A stretch of 32,855 bases of DNA from Ureibacillus thermophilus (lineage in GTDB: Bacteria; Bacillota; Bacilli; Bacillales_A; Planococcaceae), in the NCBI RefSeq assembly GCF_042657185.1, contig NZ_JBHSNN010000007.1; one strand, given 5' to 3'. The notes under the pieces were generated by a model that searched no databases, was not told where the DNA came from, and was given only the letters and a program-made list of their open reading frames with translations. The translations under genes and the position numbers were made by a program. Position 1 is the stretch's first letter, and every line of letters starts with the position of its first letter. Below, in pieces: positions 1 through 9,225 of this stretch.

Positions 1-279
<279 letters not shown>

Positions 280-411
280 AAATTTGATTAAGCTCAAAAT
301 TTGTCCGTCTCCAATCCGTCAACGAGGGTTAACGAATTAGAATTTTAAACATTAACGTTTTGGTGTTCAGTTTTCAAGGTTCAATTAGATATTTCTTAAT
401 GACATTTATTG

Positions 412-439
412 ATTATATCACATTTTTTTATTAATTCAA
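412..439 (-). promoter_or_regulatory. rrn promoter P3 (proximal)
   Basis: On the minus strand a -35-like TTGAAT (434-439) and a perfect -10 TATAAT (412-417) are separated by 16 nt. It is the last of three promoter-like elements before the 16S gene. The leader that follows (about 365-385) contains CTTGAAAACTGAAC, a motif I associate with Bacillus rRNA leaders and spacers. Confidence 0.6.
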
Positions 440-470
440 GTGTTTTTTTGCTCTTTTTGGGAGCTTTTAT

Positions 471-499
471 ATTATATCTAATCTCCGATGATGTGTCAA
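471..499 (-). promoter_or_regulatory. rrn promoter P2, consensus sigma-A
   Basis: The minus strand carries TTGACA (494-499), a 17-nt spacer and TATAAT (471-476). Both hexamers and the spacing match the sigma-A consensus exactly, as expected for a strong rRNA promoter. Predicted initiation is near 464. Confidence 0.88.
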
Positions 500-548
500 C
501 ATAATTTTTTATCCTTTTTTGAGATATCCTCATCGCAAAGGGAATTTT

Positions 549-577
549 ATTATATCAACTTAGTTGGAAAGATGCAA
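549..577 (-). promoter_or_regulatory. rrn promoter P1 (distal), extended -10
   Basis: The minus strand has TTGCAT (572-577), a 17-nt spacer and TATAAT (549-554) preceded by TG, so it is an extended -10. It starts about 14 nt beyond the bofA stop codon. I see no intrinsic terminator between bofA and this promoter. Confidence 0.7.
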
Positions 578-590
578 CTGTTTTTTTATA

Positions 591-860
591 TTATTGAAAT
601 AAAGTTAGTACGGCAATGCATAGTACACCTGGAAAGCCTAACACTGTGATCGTGATGGCTGAAAAAAAGTTAACTGGAATGATGATGTTAAATCCGTCTA
701 ATGTAATATGGGCAATGTATAAAAACGCAAAGGAACATGCTAGACGAAACCAAAAAATCGCAATTTTTTCAATGATGACTCCGTAGCCGATTTTCTTCAT
801 GATGATTAGCAAAATCATGAGTAGCACGCATATAGCACCTAAACCAAAATATGTACCCAT
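591..860 (-). CDS. bofA: BofA, inhibitor of pro-sigma-K processing
   Basis: The 89-residue product is a small membrane protein that in B. subtilis holds the SpoIVFB protease inactive in the outer forespore membrane, together with SpoIVFA, until sigma-K must be activated. Two or three hydrophobic segments are visible. The C-terminal half carries the family pattern, IPVN followed by LGFPGV. An upstream in-frame ATG would give 101 residues, but AAGGGGA lies 5 nt before the ATG at 860 and the resulting length matches the 87-residue B. subtilis protein, so 860 is preferred. It is the last gene of the dnaX-ebfC-recR-yaaL-bofA series and directly precedes the rRNA promoters. Its presence is the best evidence here that the organism forms spores. 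Confidence 0.9.
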   Translation of the reverse strand: MGTYFGLGAICVLLMILLIIMKKIGYGVIIEKIAIFWFRLACSFAFLYIAHITLDGFNIIIPVNFFSAITITVLGFPGVLCIAVLTLFQ

Positions 861-967
861 CAAATCCCCTTCCGAATTTAAGTACATTGGAAACATATGC
901 TATTACGGCTACTCTTAGTATTGTTTTCTGCAAACAATTATTGCGGAAGAACTCAATTGCTCAATTT

Positions 968-1198
968 TCAACGTATGATAATTTTCCGGATCCGCGCTTC
1001 TTTAAATAGATAAAAATGAAGACTTTCTGCAATCCTGCTTTGTGCAATGACATCCAAATTATAGTCTTCTGTCAGTTCTTCAAGCTGCTTTGCATAATTC
1101 CAATCATCTTTTGTTTCTTTTATTAAACGAATTAACTGTTCGTCAAATTCTTTTTTCAACTTTCCTTTACGACTAAATAACCCCACCTTATATTTCAC
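968..1198 (-). CDS. yaaL: YaaL, DUF2508 family protein
   Basis: This is a 76-residue, highly charged, probably helical soluble protein with no signal peptide or membrane segment. Length, the basic N-terminus and the position between recR and bofA identify it as YaaL (DUF2508), a protein of unknown function conserved in Bacilli. The start is GTG at 1198, preceded by GGAAGGG, and lies 11 nt inside the 3' end of recR, so translation is probably coupled. The function is not established. Its constant company with recR suggests at most a supporting role in the same transcription unit. Confidence 0.85.
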   Translation of the reverse strand: MKYKVGLFSRKGKLKKEFDEQLIRLIKETKDDWNYAKQLEELTEDYNLDVIAQSRIAESLHFYLFKEARIRKIIIR

Positions 1199-1784
1199 GC
1201 CGCCCTTCCAAAGCTTTAGATAATGTTACTTCATCGGCATATTCTAAATCGCCTCCCACCGGCAATCCGTGAGCAATCCGTGTTGTTCGGATTCCTGATG
1301 GTTTTACAAGACGTGAAATATACATTGCCGTTGCTTCTCCTTCAATTGTCGGGTTCGTTGCTAATATCAGTTCTTTTACTCTTTCGTCTTTTAAACGGTT
1401 GATTAAAGAAGCTACGTTAATGTCTTCAGGTCCTACTCCGTCCATAGGTGAGATGGCTCCATGCAAAACGTGGTACAACCCATGGTAATCTTTCATTTTT
1501 TCCATGGCAATCACGTCTTTCGGATCTTGTACAACGCAAATCGTTGAAACATCACGAGTTTGGTCGGAACAAATGTGGCAAGGGTCCACATCTGTTATAT
1601 GTCCACAAACCGAGCAATACGTTAAATCTCTTTTTGCATCGACCAACGATTTGGCGAAGGATAAAACATCATCTTCCTTCATAGTTAAAACGAAAAATGC
1701 CAGTCGAGCCGCAGTTTTCGGACCGATGCCTGGCAATTTCATAAAGCTATCAATGAGCTTTGATATTGGTTCAGGATAATACAT
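1188..1784 (-). CDS. recR: RecR, recombination mediator
   Basis: The 198-residue protein works with RecO, and with RecF where present, to load RecA onto SSB-coated single-stranded DNA at gaps. In order it has an N-terminal helix-hairpin-helix (LPGIGPKTAARLAF, about 18-31), a four-cysteine zinc motif (CSVC..CHIC, about 57-72), a Toprim domain beginning ICVVQDPKDV, and a C-terminal Walker B-like region. Length equals the family norm. AGGAGG lies 9 nt before the ATG. It follows ebfC by 13 nt and overlaps yaaL by 11 nt, so it belongs to the dnaX operon. Confidence 0.97.
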   Translation of the reverse strand: MYYPEPISKLIDSFMKLPGIGPKTAARLAFFVLTMKEDDVLSFAKSLVDAKRDLTYCSVCGHITDVDPCHICSDQTRDVSTICVVQDPKDVIAMEKMKDYHGLYHVLHGAISPMDGVGPEDINVASLINRLKDERVKELILATNPTIEGEATAMYISRLVKPSGIRTTRIAHGLPVGGDLEYADEVTLSKALEGRREI

Positions 1785-1797
1785 TCAAAATTGCCTC

Positions 1798-2112
1798 CTA
1801 GAACGGAAGGTTGAAACCTTGAGTGAATTTGCCCATTGTTGCAGCTGTTTCTTCTTCCACTTTCTTCAATGCCTCATTAGTTGCAACAATAATTAAATCT
1901 TGAAGCATATCTACATCTTCTGGATCCACTACAGAAGGATCGATGCTTACATCAAGCACTTTACGTTCACCGCTTACTGTCACTTTCACCATACCGCCGC
2001 CAGCAGTTCCTTCAAATTGTTTTGCATTTAATTCTTCCTGTGCCTGAAGCATTTCTTTTTGCATTTTTTGCACTTTTTTCATCATGCTTTGCATATTACC
2101 CATTCCACGCAT
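1798..2112 (-). CDS. ebfC: EbfC/YbaB nucleoid-associated protein
   Basis: The 104-residue protein belongs to the YbaB/EbfC family, small dimeric DNA-binding proteins linked to nucleoid structure. The N-terminus is Met-rich and helical (MRGMGNMQSMMKKVQKMQ), followed by the conserved FEGTAGGGMVKV strand and VDPEDVDMLQDLI. An upstream in-frame ATG at 2130 overlaps the ribosome binding site itself. AAGGAGG is correctly spaced for the ATG at 2112, and the product then begins like B. subtilis YaaK. It sits between dnaX and recR, the arrangement conserved across most bacteria. Confidence 0.95.
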   Translation of the reverse strand: MRGMGNMQSMMKKVQKMQKEMLQAQEELNAKQFEGTAGGGMVKVTVSGERKVLDVSIDPSVVDPEDVDMLQDLIIVATNEALKKVEEETAATMGKFTQGFNLPF

Positions 2113-2161
2113 AAAAACGTCCTCCTTCAATCACATTCATTTAAAATTATGCTGAAACTTC

Positions 2162-3916
2162 TCAATCATCCACTACCTCAACAAAATCTTTTCCAAACAT
2201 TTTTTCCGCTTCTTTTACAATCGGATCTTCTGATTCCATTTCTTTCACATCGTCAATATATGGTGCTTCTGGAACACTTTCCTGAACCCTGTTCTCAGTA
2301 TTTTGGGCTTTTTTAAGGTTTAAACCGTTCTCGCGAATAAAGTTTTCCCTTAAAACAGTCCACTGGCTTTCAGGAATACATAAAATTTCATACATATTTC
2401 CTGTTTGTTGGAAAAGCATTTGTGATAATGCAGTAGTAAGATCTCTGTTATCAGCAACCATTTGACAATGTATATCATACTTGAATTTTATCACAAATGC
2501 ACTAGAAGATGCTGCAACCGGTTCAGCTTCCGCAAAAAGGGCGGATTGGGATTTTTGAAGCTGATTCAAAGCCGGCAGCCAAGCATTTTTCACTTGAATA
2601 ATATCCTTTTTCGTAGCTGCTTTTAATACCTCTTTTATTCTGCCCTCTGGTGCTTTAAATCCATTCGTGATTTTTATTCTTTGGCGATTCTCTTCTCTGG
2701 CAGGCTGGTTGACAGCGGAAATTGCCTGTCCGTTTTCCATTTGTTCTTTCAATTGAAAGACTATTTTCTCCAATTGGGCAACTTTATCGTTCAAAGCAGG
2801 GTCTGCTTGGGTTACATTGACGGCGCCAACATTTGATAGTTGAGCCATTTTTAATAAAGCAGTTTCCAAGTATACCTTCGTATGGTGGGAATATCTCATA
2901 TCTTGTTGGGTTTTTGAAAGGATGTCAATGTAACCGTACAATGTATCGGCGGAAACCCCGCGGGACAACTCCACAAATTTTTCTTCCGGCGTAACAAGCT
3001 CAAGCAATTCCTCTAAATCTTCGCTCGTTTGAAGCAATAATAAATCCCGGAAAAAGGTAATCAAATCTTCCGACAAGCGGAGAGGATCTTTCCCTTCTGC
3101 AATTAATTCATCCAATAAAGACAGGACGTGTGCAATGTTCTTTTCTTGAATGGCCGCTGCTAAATCATAAAAAACATCTTGGCTGATCGAACCGCTTACG
3201 AGCAATGCATTTTCAAGGGTCAATTTTTCCCCGCTGAATGAAACAACTTGGTCCAATAAACTTAAAGCATCCCGCATACCGCCGCTTGCCGCTTGCGCAA
3301 TTACTTTTAACGCCTGTTCCTCGTAAGGTAATTGGATATCCTCTAATACGACTTTCATCCGTTCCACAATATCGCTTGATGAAAGGCGTTTAAAATCAAA
3401 TCGTTGACAGCGGGAAATGATGGTTGCTGGCAATTTATGCGGCTCAGTGGTTGCTAAAATAAATACTGCATGGGCTGGCGGTTCTTCCAATGTTTTTAAC
3501 AATGCATTAAAAGCACTTGTAGAAAGCATGTGCACTTCATCGATAATATACACTTTATATCGGGCGCTGGCAGGAGCAAATCTAACTTTCTCAATAATGT
3601 CGCGGATTTCTTCAACGCGGGAATTGGAGGCGGCGTCGAATTCAATGACATCCGGGTGTGAACCTTCCGTAATGCTTCGACAAGTAGGACATTCATTGCA
3701 AGGTTCATTAGTTGGCGCTTTTTCACAATTTAATGCTTTAGCAAAAATTTTGGCCGTACTCGTTTTCCCTGTGCCTCGAGGACCGGAAAACAAATACGCA
3801 TGGGTTGTTTTATTTGCTAGGAGAGCATTTTGCAGCGTTCTTTTCACGTGAGTTTGACCAGACATTTCACGGAAACTCTGCGGTCTATATACACGATAAA
3901 ATGCTTGATACGTCAA
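2162..3916 (-). CDS. dnaX: DNA polymerase III tau subunit (clamp loader)
   Basis: The 584-residue tau subunit is an AAA+ ATPase of the clamp loader that opens the beta sliding clamp and ties the replicative polymerase to the DnaB helicase. Visible are Walker A GPRGTGKTS (about 45-53), the zinc-binding cysteines (C..CNECPTC), Walker B IIDEVHML, sensor 1 ATTEPHK and SRCQRFDF. The C-terminal half is the less conserved tau extension. The start is TTG at 3916, with AAAGGAG about 9 nt upstream. I saw no clear frameshift signal that would make a short gamma form. It begins about 80 nt after the terminator of the upstream vWA operon, so it probably has its own promoter. Confidence 0.97.
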   Translation of the reverse strand: MTYQAFYRVYRPQSFREMSGQTHVKRTLQNALLANKTTHAYLFSGPRGTGKTSTAKIFAKALNCEKAPTNEPCNECPTCRSITEGSHPDVIEFDAASNSRVEEIRDIIEKVRFAPASARYKVYIIDEVHMLSTSAFNALLKTLEEPPAHAVFILATTEPHKLPATIISRCQRFDFKRLSSSDIVERMKVVLEDIQLPYEEQALKVIAQAASGGMRDALSLLDQVVSFSGEKLTLENALLVSGSISQDVFYDLAAAIQEKNIAHVLSLLDELIAEGKDPLRLSEDLITFFRDLLLLQTSEDLEELLELVTPEEKFVELSRGVSADTLYGYIDILSKTQQDMRYSHHTKVYLETALLKMAQLSNVGAVNVTQADPALNDKVAQLEKIVFQLKEQMENGQAISAVNQPAREENRQRIKITNGFKAPEGRIKEVLKAATKKDIIQVKNAWLPALNQLQKSQSALFAEAEPVAASSSAFVIKFKYDIHCQMVADNRDLTTALSQMLFQQTGNMYEILCIPESQWTVLRENFIRENGLNLKKAQNTENRVQESVPEAPYIDDVKEMESEDPIVKEAEKMFGKDFVEVVDD

Positions 3917-3956
3917 CGATTTCCTCTCCTTTTACCTTCGACATTGTTGTAGCTAC

Positions 3957-3965
3957 ATTATATCA
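3957..3965 (-). promoter_or_regulatory. dnaX: possible dnaX promoter, extended -10
   Basis: The minus strand reads TGATATAAT, an extended -10 box, about 40 nt before the dnaX start and downstream of the operon terminator at 4000-4027. No good -35 box lies 16-18 nt upstream, which extended -10 promoters can tolerate. The call rests on this one motif and on dnaX needing a promoter after that terminator. Confidence 0.5.
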
Positions 3966-3999
3966 TTTCTTTATAATGAAGCGATAACAAACGGTGATG

Positions 4000-4027
4000 A
4001 AAAAAAGATGGCGCAAGGGCCGCCATC
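4000..4027 (-). terminator. intrinsic terminator of the MoxR/vWA operon
   Basis: The minus strand forms a perfect 7-bp stem, GATGGCG with CGCCATC, with a 7-nt loop followed by seven T. It begins directly after the stop codon of the last vWA gene and separates the operon from dnaX. Confidence 0.9.
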
Positions 4028-4029
4028 CT

Positions 4030-6621
4030 CTACTTTTTCTTCATTCCTTTTAAAATTTGGGCTACATTCGTTTCTTCTTCTATTATTTCATGGTCCACCG
4101 CAATTTTTTTCGGCTTTCCTACATTCATGAGGAAAGTCCAGCCAAATCTTCGGATGGTTATATCAATAAAGAAAATTAATAAGCTGATTAACAATAATAA
4201 ACTTGAGATGTTTTGGCGGGTTACTCCTTGTTCTTTAAAAGCCCGAAACACTTCTTGCGGCTCCTCAATCACTTTTCCGCCTGTTCTTTCAGCAATTTCC
4301 TTAAGCAATTCTTCGTTTGCCGGCTGCAAGTCATATTCTTCGCTATACGGAATGGTGAATCCCGCTTGATACACATCTTCACCTTTTGAAATTCTAAAAA
4401 ACACTAAGCCCGGTTTTGCATCAACTACTGCCCGCACTTTGCTGGCTGAAAGGGGTTCTAATTGGACTTCCAGCTCATTTCCTTGCTCATCTACAACGGC
4501 TACATCCATGAAAGCAGCCTGATTTGTTGGGTCGGTAATAATGAAAGAGCCGTCCCCATCCATGCGAATGTCGTAAGCTATATCATTATAATTCGGTAAT
4601 AATCTGGAAATTGCTGTATACCAAAAATCAAGCCAATGATTCCAACGAGCCCAATCTCCTGACCAAGCCCCTGTTGAATCAGAAGTAAAGGCAATGGTCC
4701 GCCCCAACCCATATTGCCATTCTGCAAGTACCGGGTCTTCCTTTTCACTTTCTGCAATAACACGAGCCGCTGCTTTTGCCGTTGTACCGATATAGGCATT
4801 CATTTTCGGAACGCCCTCTTCAAATAAATGATTCCATCCTTCCGCTCGGTAGACTGTTGGATAAAAAGGATGGTTTTCAATATAGGTCCGTGAAATCATC
4901 GCCGTCTCCCGGGATAAAATCGATGGAATGGTCGTTTCATCCGAAACATCGTAATATCTTCCGCCGGCAAGCTCACTTAAATGTTCTAGCAATCTCCTAT
5001 CTGCATCCATTCCAATGGCAACCGTTGATAAGGTGATGAACTTTTCTTTTCCGCTTTCCATTAAACTTTCATAATCTCCAGAAGTAGCTGACTGTCCATC
5101 GGTTAATAAAATAATATGTTTCCGCTGTAAGTTTAAAGGAGATAAATTTTGATACGCCAATGCTAGTGAAGGATAAATGCTGGTACCCCCGCCCGGCGGT
5201 ATGGATAAGATCGTATTCATTACCTCATCTTTATTTTGAATAGGGCTTGTTTCAACAAGCTCCCAAGGCTCAGTGTCAAATGCAATCAGCCCAAAAGTGT
5301 CTCCCTCCCGGAGCAATTCGACGGAACGCACCGCCGCTTCCTTCGCTAATTCCATTTTCGCCCCCGACATACTTCCGGAACGGTCAATAACGAGGATAAG
5401 CCCTAAAGATGGCAACTGATGTTTCCCCTGCACTTCCATTTCCACTGGAAGCAGCCGTTCAATCGGCGTTTTAAAATAACCGCCCAATCCAAAGCTATCT
5501 TCACCGCCAACCATCATAAAGCCAACGCCAAAATTTTTCACCGCCTGCTCGATGACGCTCATTCTCCCTTCCCCGACAAGATGGCCGGGTACATTGTCAA
5601 AAATGATGGCGTTATATTTCAAAATGTAAGACAAAGAACTTGGCAATTCTTCCGCAGCTACTTCATCAAAAGGAATAGAAGAAGGATTTAACATTTTGGC
5701 AATGGGTGAATTTCCTTCCTGGCTCACAATCAAGAGCCTTGGGGTGCTTTGAACATTTGTTACACTCGTCAATTTATTGTTTTCTAAAATGGCATCATTA
5801 TCGGTTTGAATAAACGCTTCATATTTTACTAAACCTTCTTTGCTTCCTTTATGGGGATAAGCAAATACATTTCTTCCTTCATCCAATTGAATCTTTTCCC
5901 GGAAAATAAGCTGATCATTTTCATACAGCCATAACTCTCCATCTGTATCAATCGGTGATTCCATTTCCACCACTAATTGCTGTTCTTCCCCTTGATACGC
6001 TACTTGCGGCGTTGTAAAACTGCGAATAGCCACATCGTGAACTACATCTCTTTTGATTGGAACAACATCCACCGATATTTTTGAACCGGCCATTCTCGTA
6101 GCACTTTCCAACGCTTCCCCACTTGTCTCTACCCCATCCGATAGAAGGACAATACGGGAAACTTTATCTTTGTCAACAATGCCTGATGCCAATTGTAAAG
6201 CCTGCTCGATGTTCGTTGCGTCGACTTCTCTCATTTCACTTAAAGTCGGCGCATGCTCCAATGTATTCGATAAAATCGCTTCCGTTTGAAAGTTAGAAGC
6301 AAAGGAATAAACTCCTACCGAATGGGTTGATTTCTTAGCTTTCAAACTTTCTTCTATGAAATTCAACACTTTCTTTTCCGTTCCGGCCGTAGAAGCGGAA
6401 CGGTCAATCAGAAACAGTACTTGCTCTTCTTTAACAGGCAACAAAAGGTAAGGGGAGGCGATGGCAAAAACGAGCAGCGTTACTGCCATAATTCGAATAA
6501 TGAACACGATTTTATGCCCTTTTTTGAACATGGAACGATGGCGCAACCACGTCCAAATCAAATACCCTAAGAGTGGTATGAGCAAAAGCAGAAATATTGG
6601 ATCATCCATTCGCAAACCCAT
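4030..6621 (-). CDS. large membrane protein with two vWA domains and a GATase-like domain
   Basis: The 863-residue protein has N-terminal membrane helices (about 8-26 and 38-62). A first vWA domain follows with an intact metal site (D73, S75, S77; distal Asp in LLSDGVETSG near 162). A glutamine amidotransferase-like segment without catalytic cysteine comes next (about 293-395, VGGEDSFGLGGYF). A second vWA domain has DRSGSMS (D413, S415, S417), T480 and D508. A C-terminal membrane helix lies near 806-821. Both vWA metal sites look complete, so Mg-dependent protein binding is likely. The start ATG at 6621 overlaps the upstream gene by 20 nt, with GGGAGGTG about 10 nt before it; an ATG at 6609 is possible but poorly spaced. 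It is the last gene of the operon. The substrate is unknown. Confidence 0.88.
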   Translation of the reverse strand: MGLRMDDPIFLLLLIPLLGYLIWTWLRHRSMFKKGHKIVFIIRIMAVTLLVFAIASPYLLLPVKEEQVLFLIDRSASTAGTEKKVLNFIEESLKAKKSTHSVGVYSFASNFQTEAILSNTLEHAPTLSEMREVDATNIEQALQLASGIVDKDKVSRIVLLSDGVETSGEALESATRMAGSKISVDVVPIKRDVVHDVAIRSFTTPQVAYQGEEQQLVVEMESPIDTDGELWLYENDQLIFREKIQLDEGRNVFAYPHKGSKEGLVKYEAFIQTDNDAILENNKLTSVTNVQSTPRLLIVSQEGNSPIAKMLNPSSIPFDEVAAEELPSSLSYILKYNAIIFDNVPGHLVGEGRMSVIEQAVKNFGVGFMMVGGEDSFGLGGYFKTPIERLLPVEMEVQGKHQLPSLGLILVIDRSGSMSGAKMELAKEAAVRSVELLREGDTFGLIAFDTEPWELVETSPIQNKDEVMNTILSIPPGGGTSIYPSLALAYQNLSPLNLQRKHIILLTDGQSATSGDYESLMESGKEKFITLSTVAIGMDADRRLLEHLSELAGGRYYDVSDETTIPSILSRETAMISRTYIENHPFYPTVYRAEGWNHLFEEGVPKMNAYIGTTAKAAARVIAESEKEDPVLAEWQYGLGRTIAFTSDSTGAWSGDWARWNHWLDFWYTAISRLLPNYNDIAYDIRMDGDGSFIITDPTNQAAFMDVAVVDEQGNELEVQLEPLSASKVRAVVDAKPGLVFFRISKGEDVYQAGFTIPYSEEYDLQPANEELLKEIAERTGGKVIEEPQEVFRAFKEQGVTRQNISSLLLLISLLIFFIDITIRRFGWTFLMNVGKPKKIAVDHEIIEEETNVAQILKGMKKK

Positions 6622-8347
6622 ATCTTCTTTGCACCTCCCACTCTATAACAAGCAAGATTAAAATCATAAGCGCAATCCATTTCGCCAAAGATTCATTCCT
6701 TACTTCAACCTGACCGCTCACGGCATTTCCCAGCTCAAAACTCGTCCCCTCTTGAATTGTTCGTTCCTTCTGTGGCAGTTGAACAATCAATGGCTTCTCT
6801 TCATGTTCAGAGCGGGCAATATAGTACCCCGGTGTTGTCGGCGCCCGAAACTCCTGTGACTTTGCAAAGGAAAATACGTATTTTCCATCTGCCGTATAAA
6901 TCGACCAGTCTCCTGGAACGAGCGAAACGGCCCGCTGCTCATTTGGCGTGAAGATGCCTAATGAACTTTTCCCTTCCATCATCTCATTTTGAACACTCCA
7001 TAAAAATAATGGAAAGGATGGATTCAGAGGCCAATCTGTAAACTCAATGTCTGTTAAAATCACAATATCGCCTTTTGGAGACCGCTGAATGAACGGATGC
7101 TCATCTACTTTCGCAATCGTTTCAAAGTTTTCAAAAGGCGGATACACAGCACTGACATACACATCTTCCAATGAACTGAAGGCGAACAACTCATCTTGCG
7201 ACACTTCGACCTTCCCGTTGACCTCCATTTCCACCTCATCATCCCGACCGATTAATAAAATGGGTTCATTCCGCTCCAAAAGTTCTGTTTGATTGGTCAC
7301 CACAATGGTTTCTTTTAAAGATTTCAATTGTTCATCTGGAACGCTTTTTACATCCAGCCCTAACGATTGAAAGCCCACTTGCACTAACTTATGCATATTT
7401 TGACCTACTGCAATTTCATATGGATCATTTCCAACAAAGGACATGAGCGAATTATCCGCTTCGTAATCATCCTTTGCTTTGATCGCAGCTATAAGCACAT
7501 CACTTTTTGGAAGTCCTTCAAAGGTGTTGGTCCATTCTTCTTCCGCCTGCAACGTTATCGTTTTTTTCAGCAGCTCCTTGCCTTCTTCATCAAAAAATGA
7601 AAGCCTTACCGTTTGATTTTCTTTCGTTTCATTTTTTATTTGCAATAAAGAGATTGTTCCATCCTTCGCATTGGTTGCAGCAAGCCTTGTGATGGATACA
7701 TTTTCTAAACCTTGCTCTGCTCCCTTTACAATCCATTTCACATGGTCGTTTTCAATGGGCAAATCCGAACGGGAAAGAGCATCGGTAAATAAATAAATCG
7801 TTGTTGGTGTATCCCCGACAAAGGCATTGGCCATTTCCAACGCTTTCGTCAGCTGTTCGTCTTCATAAGTGACCGTTAGTCCTTCAATCGCCTTTTCGAT
7901 TTGCTGAACATTCGTTTCTTGCCGAACAATGGCCTTTGGTTCACTTCCCGTTGTGATGATTGTTAAAGGCCTATCACCGATTGTCTTAACTAAAGAACGC
8001 ATCTCTTCCCTGTGTTTTTCAAACGTTGATTGTTCTTTTCCTGCAAGCATGGTGGCAGACGTATCCACAATCCATATGACTTGCTCACTAGTGATTTCCT
8101 CTGTTTTAATATATGGATTCATTAATGCAAGAACAAAAAGAAGCAGCGCCAGCATTTGTAAATAAAATAAAGCATTTCTTTGCAAATGTTTTAAGTAAGG
8201 TGACACATTCGTTTCCTGCATCACTTGTTCCCAAAAAAGAGTAGAAGCAACTTCTTGTTCTTTATATTTCTTTCGGAAGAAATAATAAAGTAGAACAATA
8301 ATAGGAAAAACGATGGTCCATAGAAACATCCATTGACTAAATCCCAA
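6602..8347 (-). CDS. BatA-like membrane protein with a degenerate vWA domain
   Basis: The 581-residue protein has two N-terminal membrane helices (about 6-23 and 58-78) around a cytoplasmic loop, the layout of the BatA (aerotolerance regulator) N-terminal domain. A vWA-type fold begins VIWIVDTSATM (D95, S97, T99). The third metal-site serine is Thr here, and the usual GT loop before the ALEMA helix reads YEDEQLTKAL, so metal binding may be weakened. A long extracytoplasmic beta-rich region follows and a last helix lies near 561-577. The likely start is TTG at 8347 behind GAGGTGA, which overlaps the end of the upstream DUF58 gene. It probably partners with the larger vWA protein encoded next. 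Confidence 0.85.
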   Translation of the reverse strand: MGFSQWMFLWTIVFPIIVLLYYFFRKKYKEQEVASTLFWEQVMQETNVSPYLKHLQRNALFYLQMLALLLFVLALMNPYIKTEEITSEQVIWIVDTSATMLAGKEQSTFEKHREEMRSLVKTIGDRPLTIITTGSEPKAIVRQETNVQQIEKAIEGLTVTYEDEQLTKALEMANAFVGDTPTTIYLFTDALSRSDLPIENDHVKWIVKGAEQGLENVSITRLAATNAKDGTISLLQIKNETKENQTVRLSFFDEEGKELLKKTITLQAEEEWTNTFEGLPKSDVLIAAIKAKDDYEADNSLMSFVGNDPYEIAVGQNMHKLVQVGFQSLGLDVKSVPDEQLKSLKETIVVTNQTELLERNEPILLIGRDDEVEMEVNGKVEVSQDELFAFSSLEDVYVSAVYPPFENFETIAKVDEHPFIQRSPKGDIVILTDIEFTDWPLNPSFPLFLWSVQNEMMEGKSSLGIFTPNEQRAVSLVPGDWSIYTADGKYVFSFAKSQEFRAPTTPGYYIARSEHEEKPLIVQLPQKERTIQEGTSFELGNAVSGQVEVRNESLAKWIALMILILLVIEWEVQRRYGFANG

Positions 8348-8358
8348 AATGCATCACC

Positions 8359-9225
8359 TCACTGTACCCACCGATTCGTTAATAGCTGATGAAAAATGGC
8401 CTGCTGTATTCCATCTTCCGCGACAAGTTGAAGGGTTTTAATGCCAAAACGTTGGCAAATCGCACGGAAGACCTTTTCATGCTCCTCCCGTTCCCTTTTA
8501 TACTCCTCCAGCACTTTATTGGATATGGAAACATTGAGTTGTTCATCTGTTTCTACATCAATGAGCCGGACATCTCCCATATAAGTTGGATTTATTTCTT
8601 CTTTCGTCGCAATTTGAATGCAGCGGACATCCCCTGAAAACCGCGGTAGCTTGCAGAAAAATTGCTCCCATTCTTCCAAAGGTTCTAAACCGTCTGTCAC
8701 GACAAAAAGAACAGTGCAATCTTTTGGCATCGCCATTAAAGCGTTTTTGGCAAAGCTCCCTTTATAAGACGTCTCTTCTAATTCCGTCACCTTTTGCAAG
8801 AAAACTTTTCGATAAGCGGCCCCTTTCCTTCTAAAAAACGAATCTTTTTCTATTGTAGAAAAGGAAAGCCGGTCGTCTCTGTTTAAAACCATAAAACCTA
8901 AAGCACAAGCAATCTGCCTTGCAAACAGCCACTTTTTCTCCTCCCCCATCGAGCGGGAAGAATCAAGCAAAATATGGACTCTCATTTCCTGTTCATCTAA
9001 AAAACGCTTAATATAATACTTCTCCGTTCTAGCATAGACATTCCAGTCCACTTGCCGCACATCATCCCCTTGGGCATATTCCCGATAATCGGAAAAATCA
9101 AGGGAAGAGCCAAAGCGGAAAGAGCGGTGGGAGCCTTTATGATGCCCCCTTAATTTAGAAGATGTAGCCACCGATAAGCGCCCGATTTTAGAAATCAACT
9201 CATCCGGCAAAATAAAAGGATTCAT
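8359..9225 (-). CDS. DUF58 domain protein with a vWA-like site
   Basis: The 288-residue protein has no membrane segment. Residues 40-75 carry the DUF58 signature (LDFSDYREYAQGDDVRQVDW, then YARTEKYYIKRF). A vWA-like core follows with LLDSSRSMG (D88, S90, S92) and VVTDGLEP. DUF58 proteins are almost always encoded beside MoxR ATPases and are thought to be their partners or adaptors. Here the ATG overlaps the moxR stop codon as ATGA, so translation is coupled. Similar gene pairs occur in Bat operons of Bacteroidetes and in actinobacteria. The biochemical role is not established in the family. Confidence 0.92.
   Translation of the reverse strand: MNPFILPDELISKIGRLSVATSSKLRGHHKGSHRSFRFGSSLDFSDYREYAQGDDVRQVDWNVYARTEKYYIKRFLDEQEMRVHILLDSSRSMGEEKKWLFARQIACALGFMVLNRDDRLSFSTIEKDSFFRRKGAAYRKVFLQKVTELEETSYKGSFAKNALMAMPKDCTVLFVVTDGLEPLEEWEQFFCKLPRFSGDVRCIQIATKEEINPTYMGDVRLIDVETDEQLNVSISNKVLEEYKREREEHEKVFRAICQRFGIKTLQLVAEDGIQQAIFHQLLTNRWVQ

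Noticed and set aside
3417..3851. Long plus-strand frame opposite dnaX
   Set aside because: It is antisense to the conserved ATPase domain of dnaX and follows its codon structure. No start signal.
2162..3916. Programmed frameshift in dnaX giving a gamma form
   Set aside because: I saw no clear slippery heptamer with a downstream hairpin at the usual place, and Bacilli generally make only tau.
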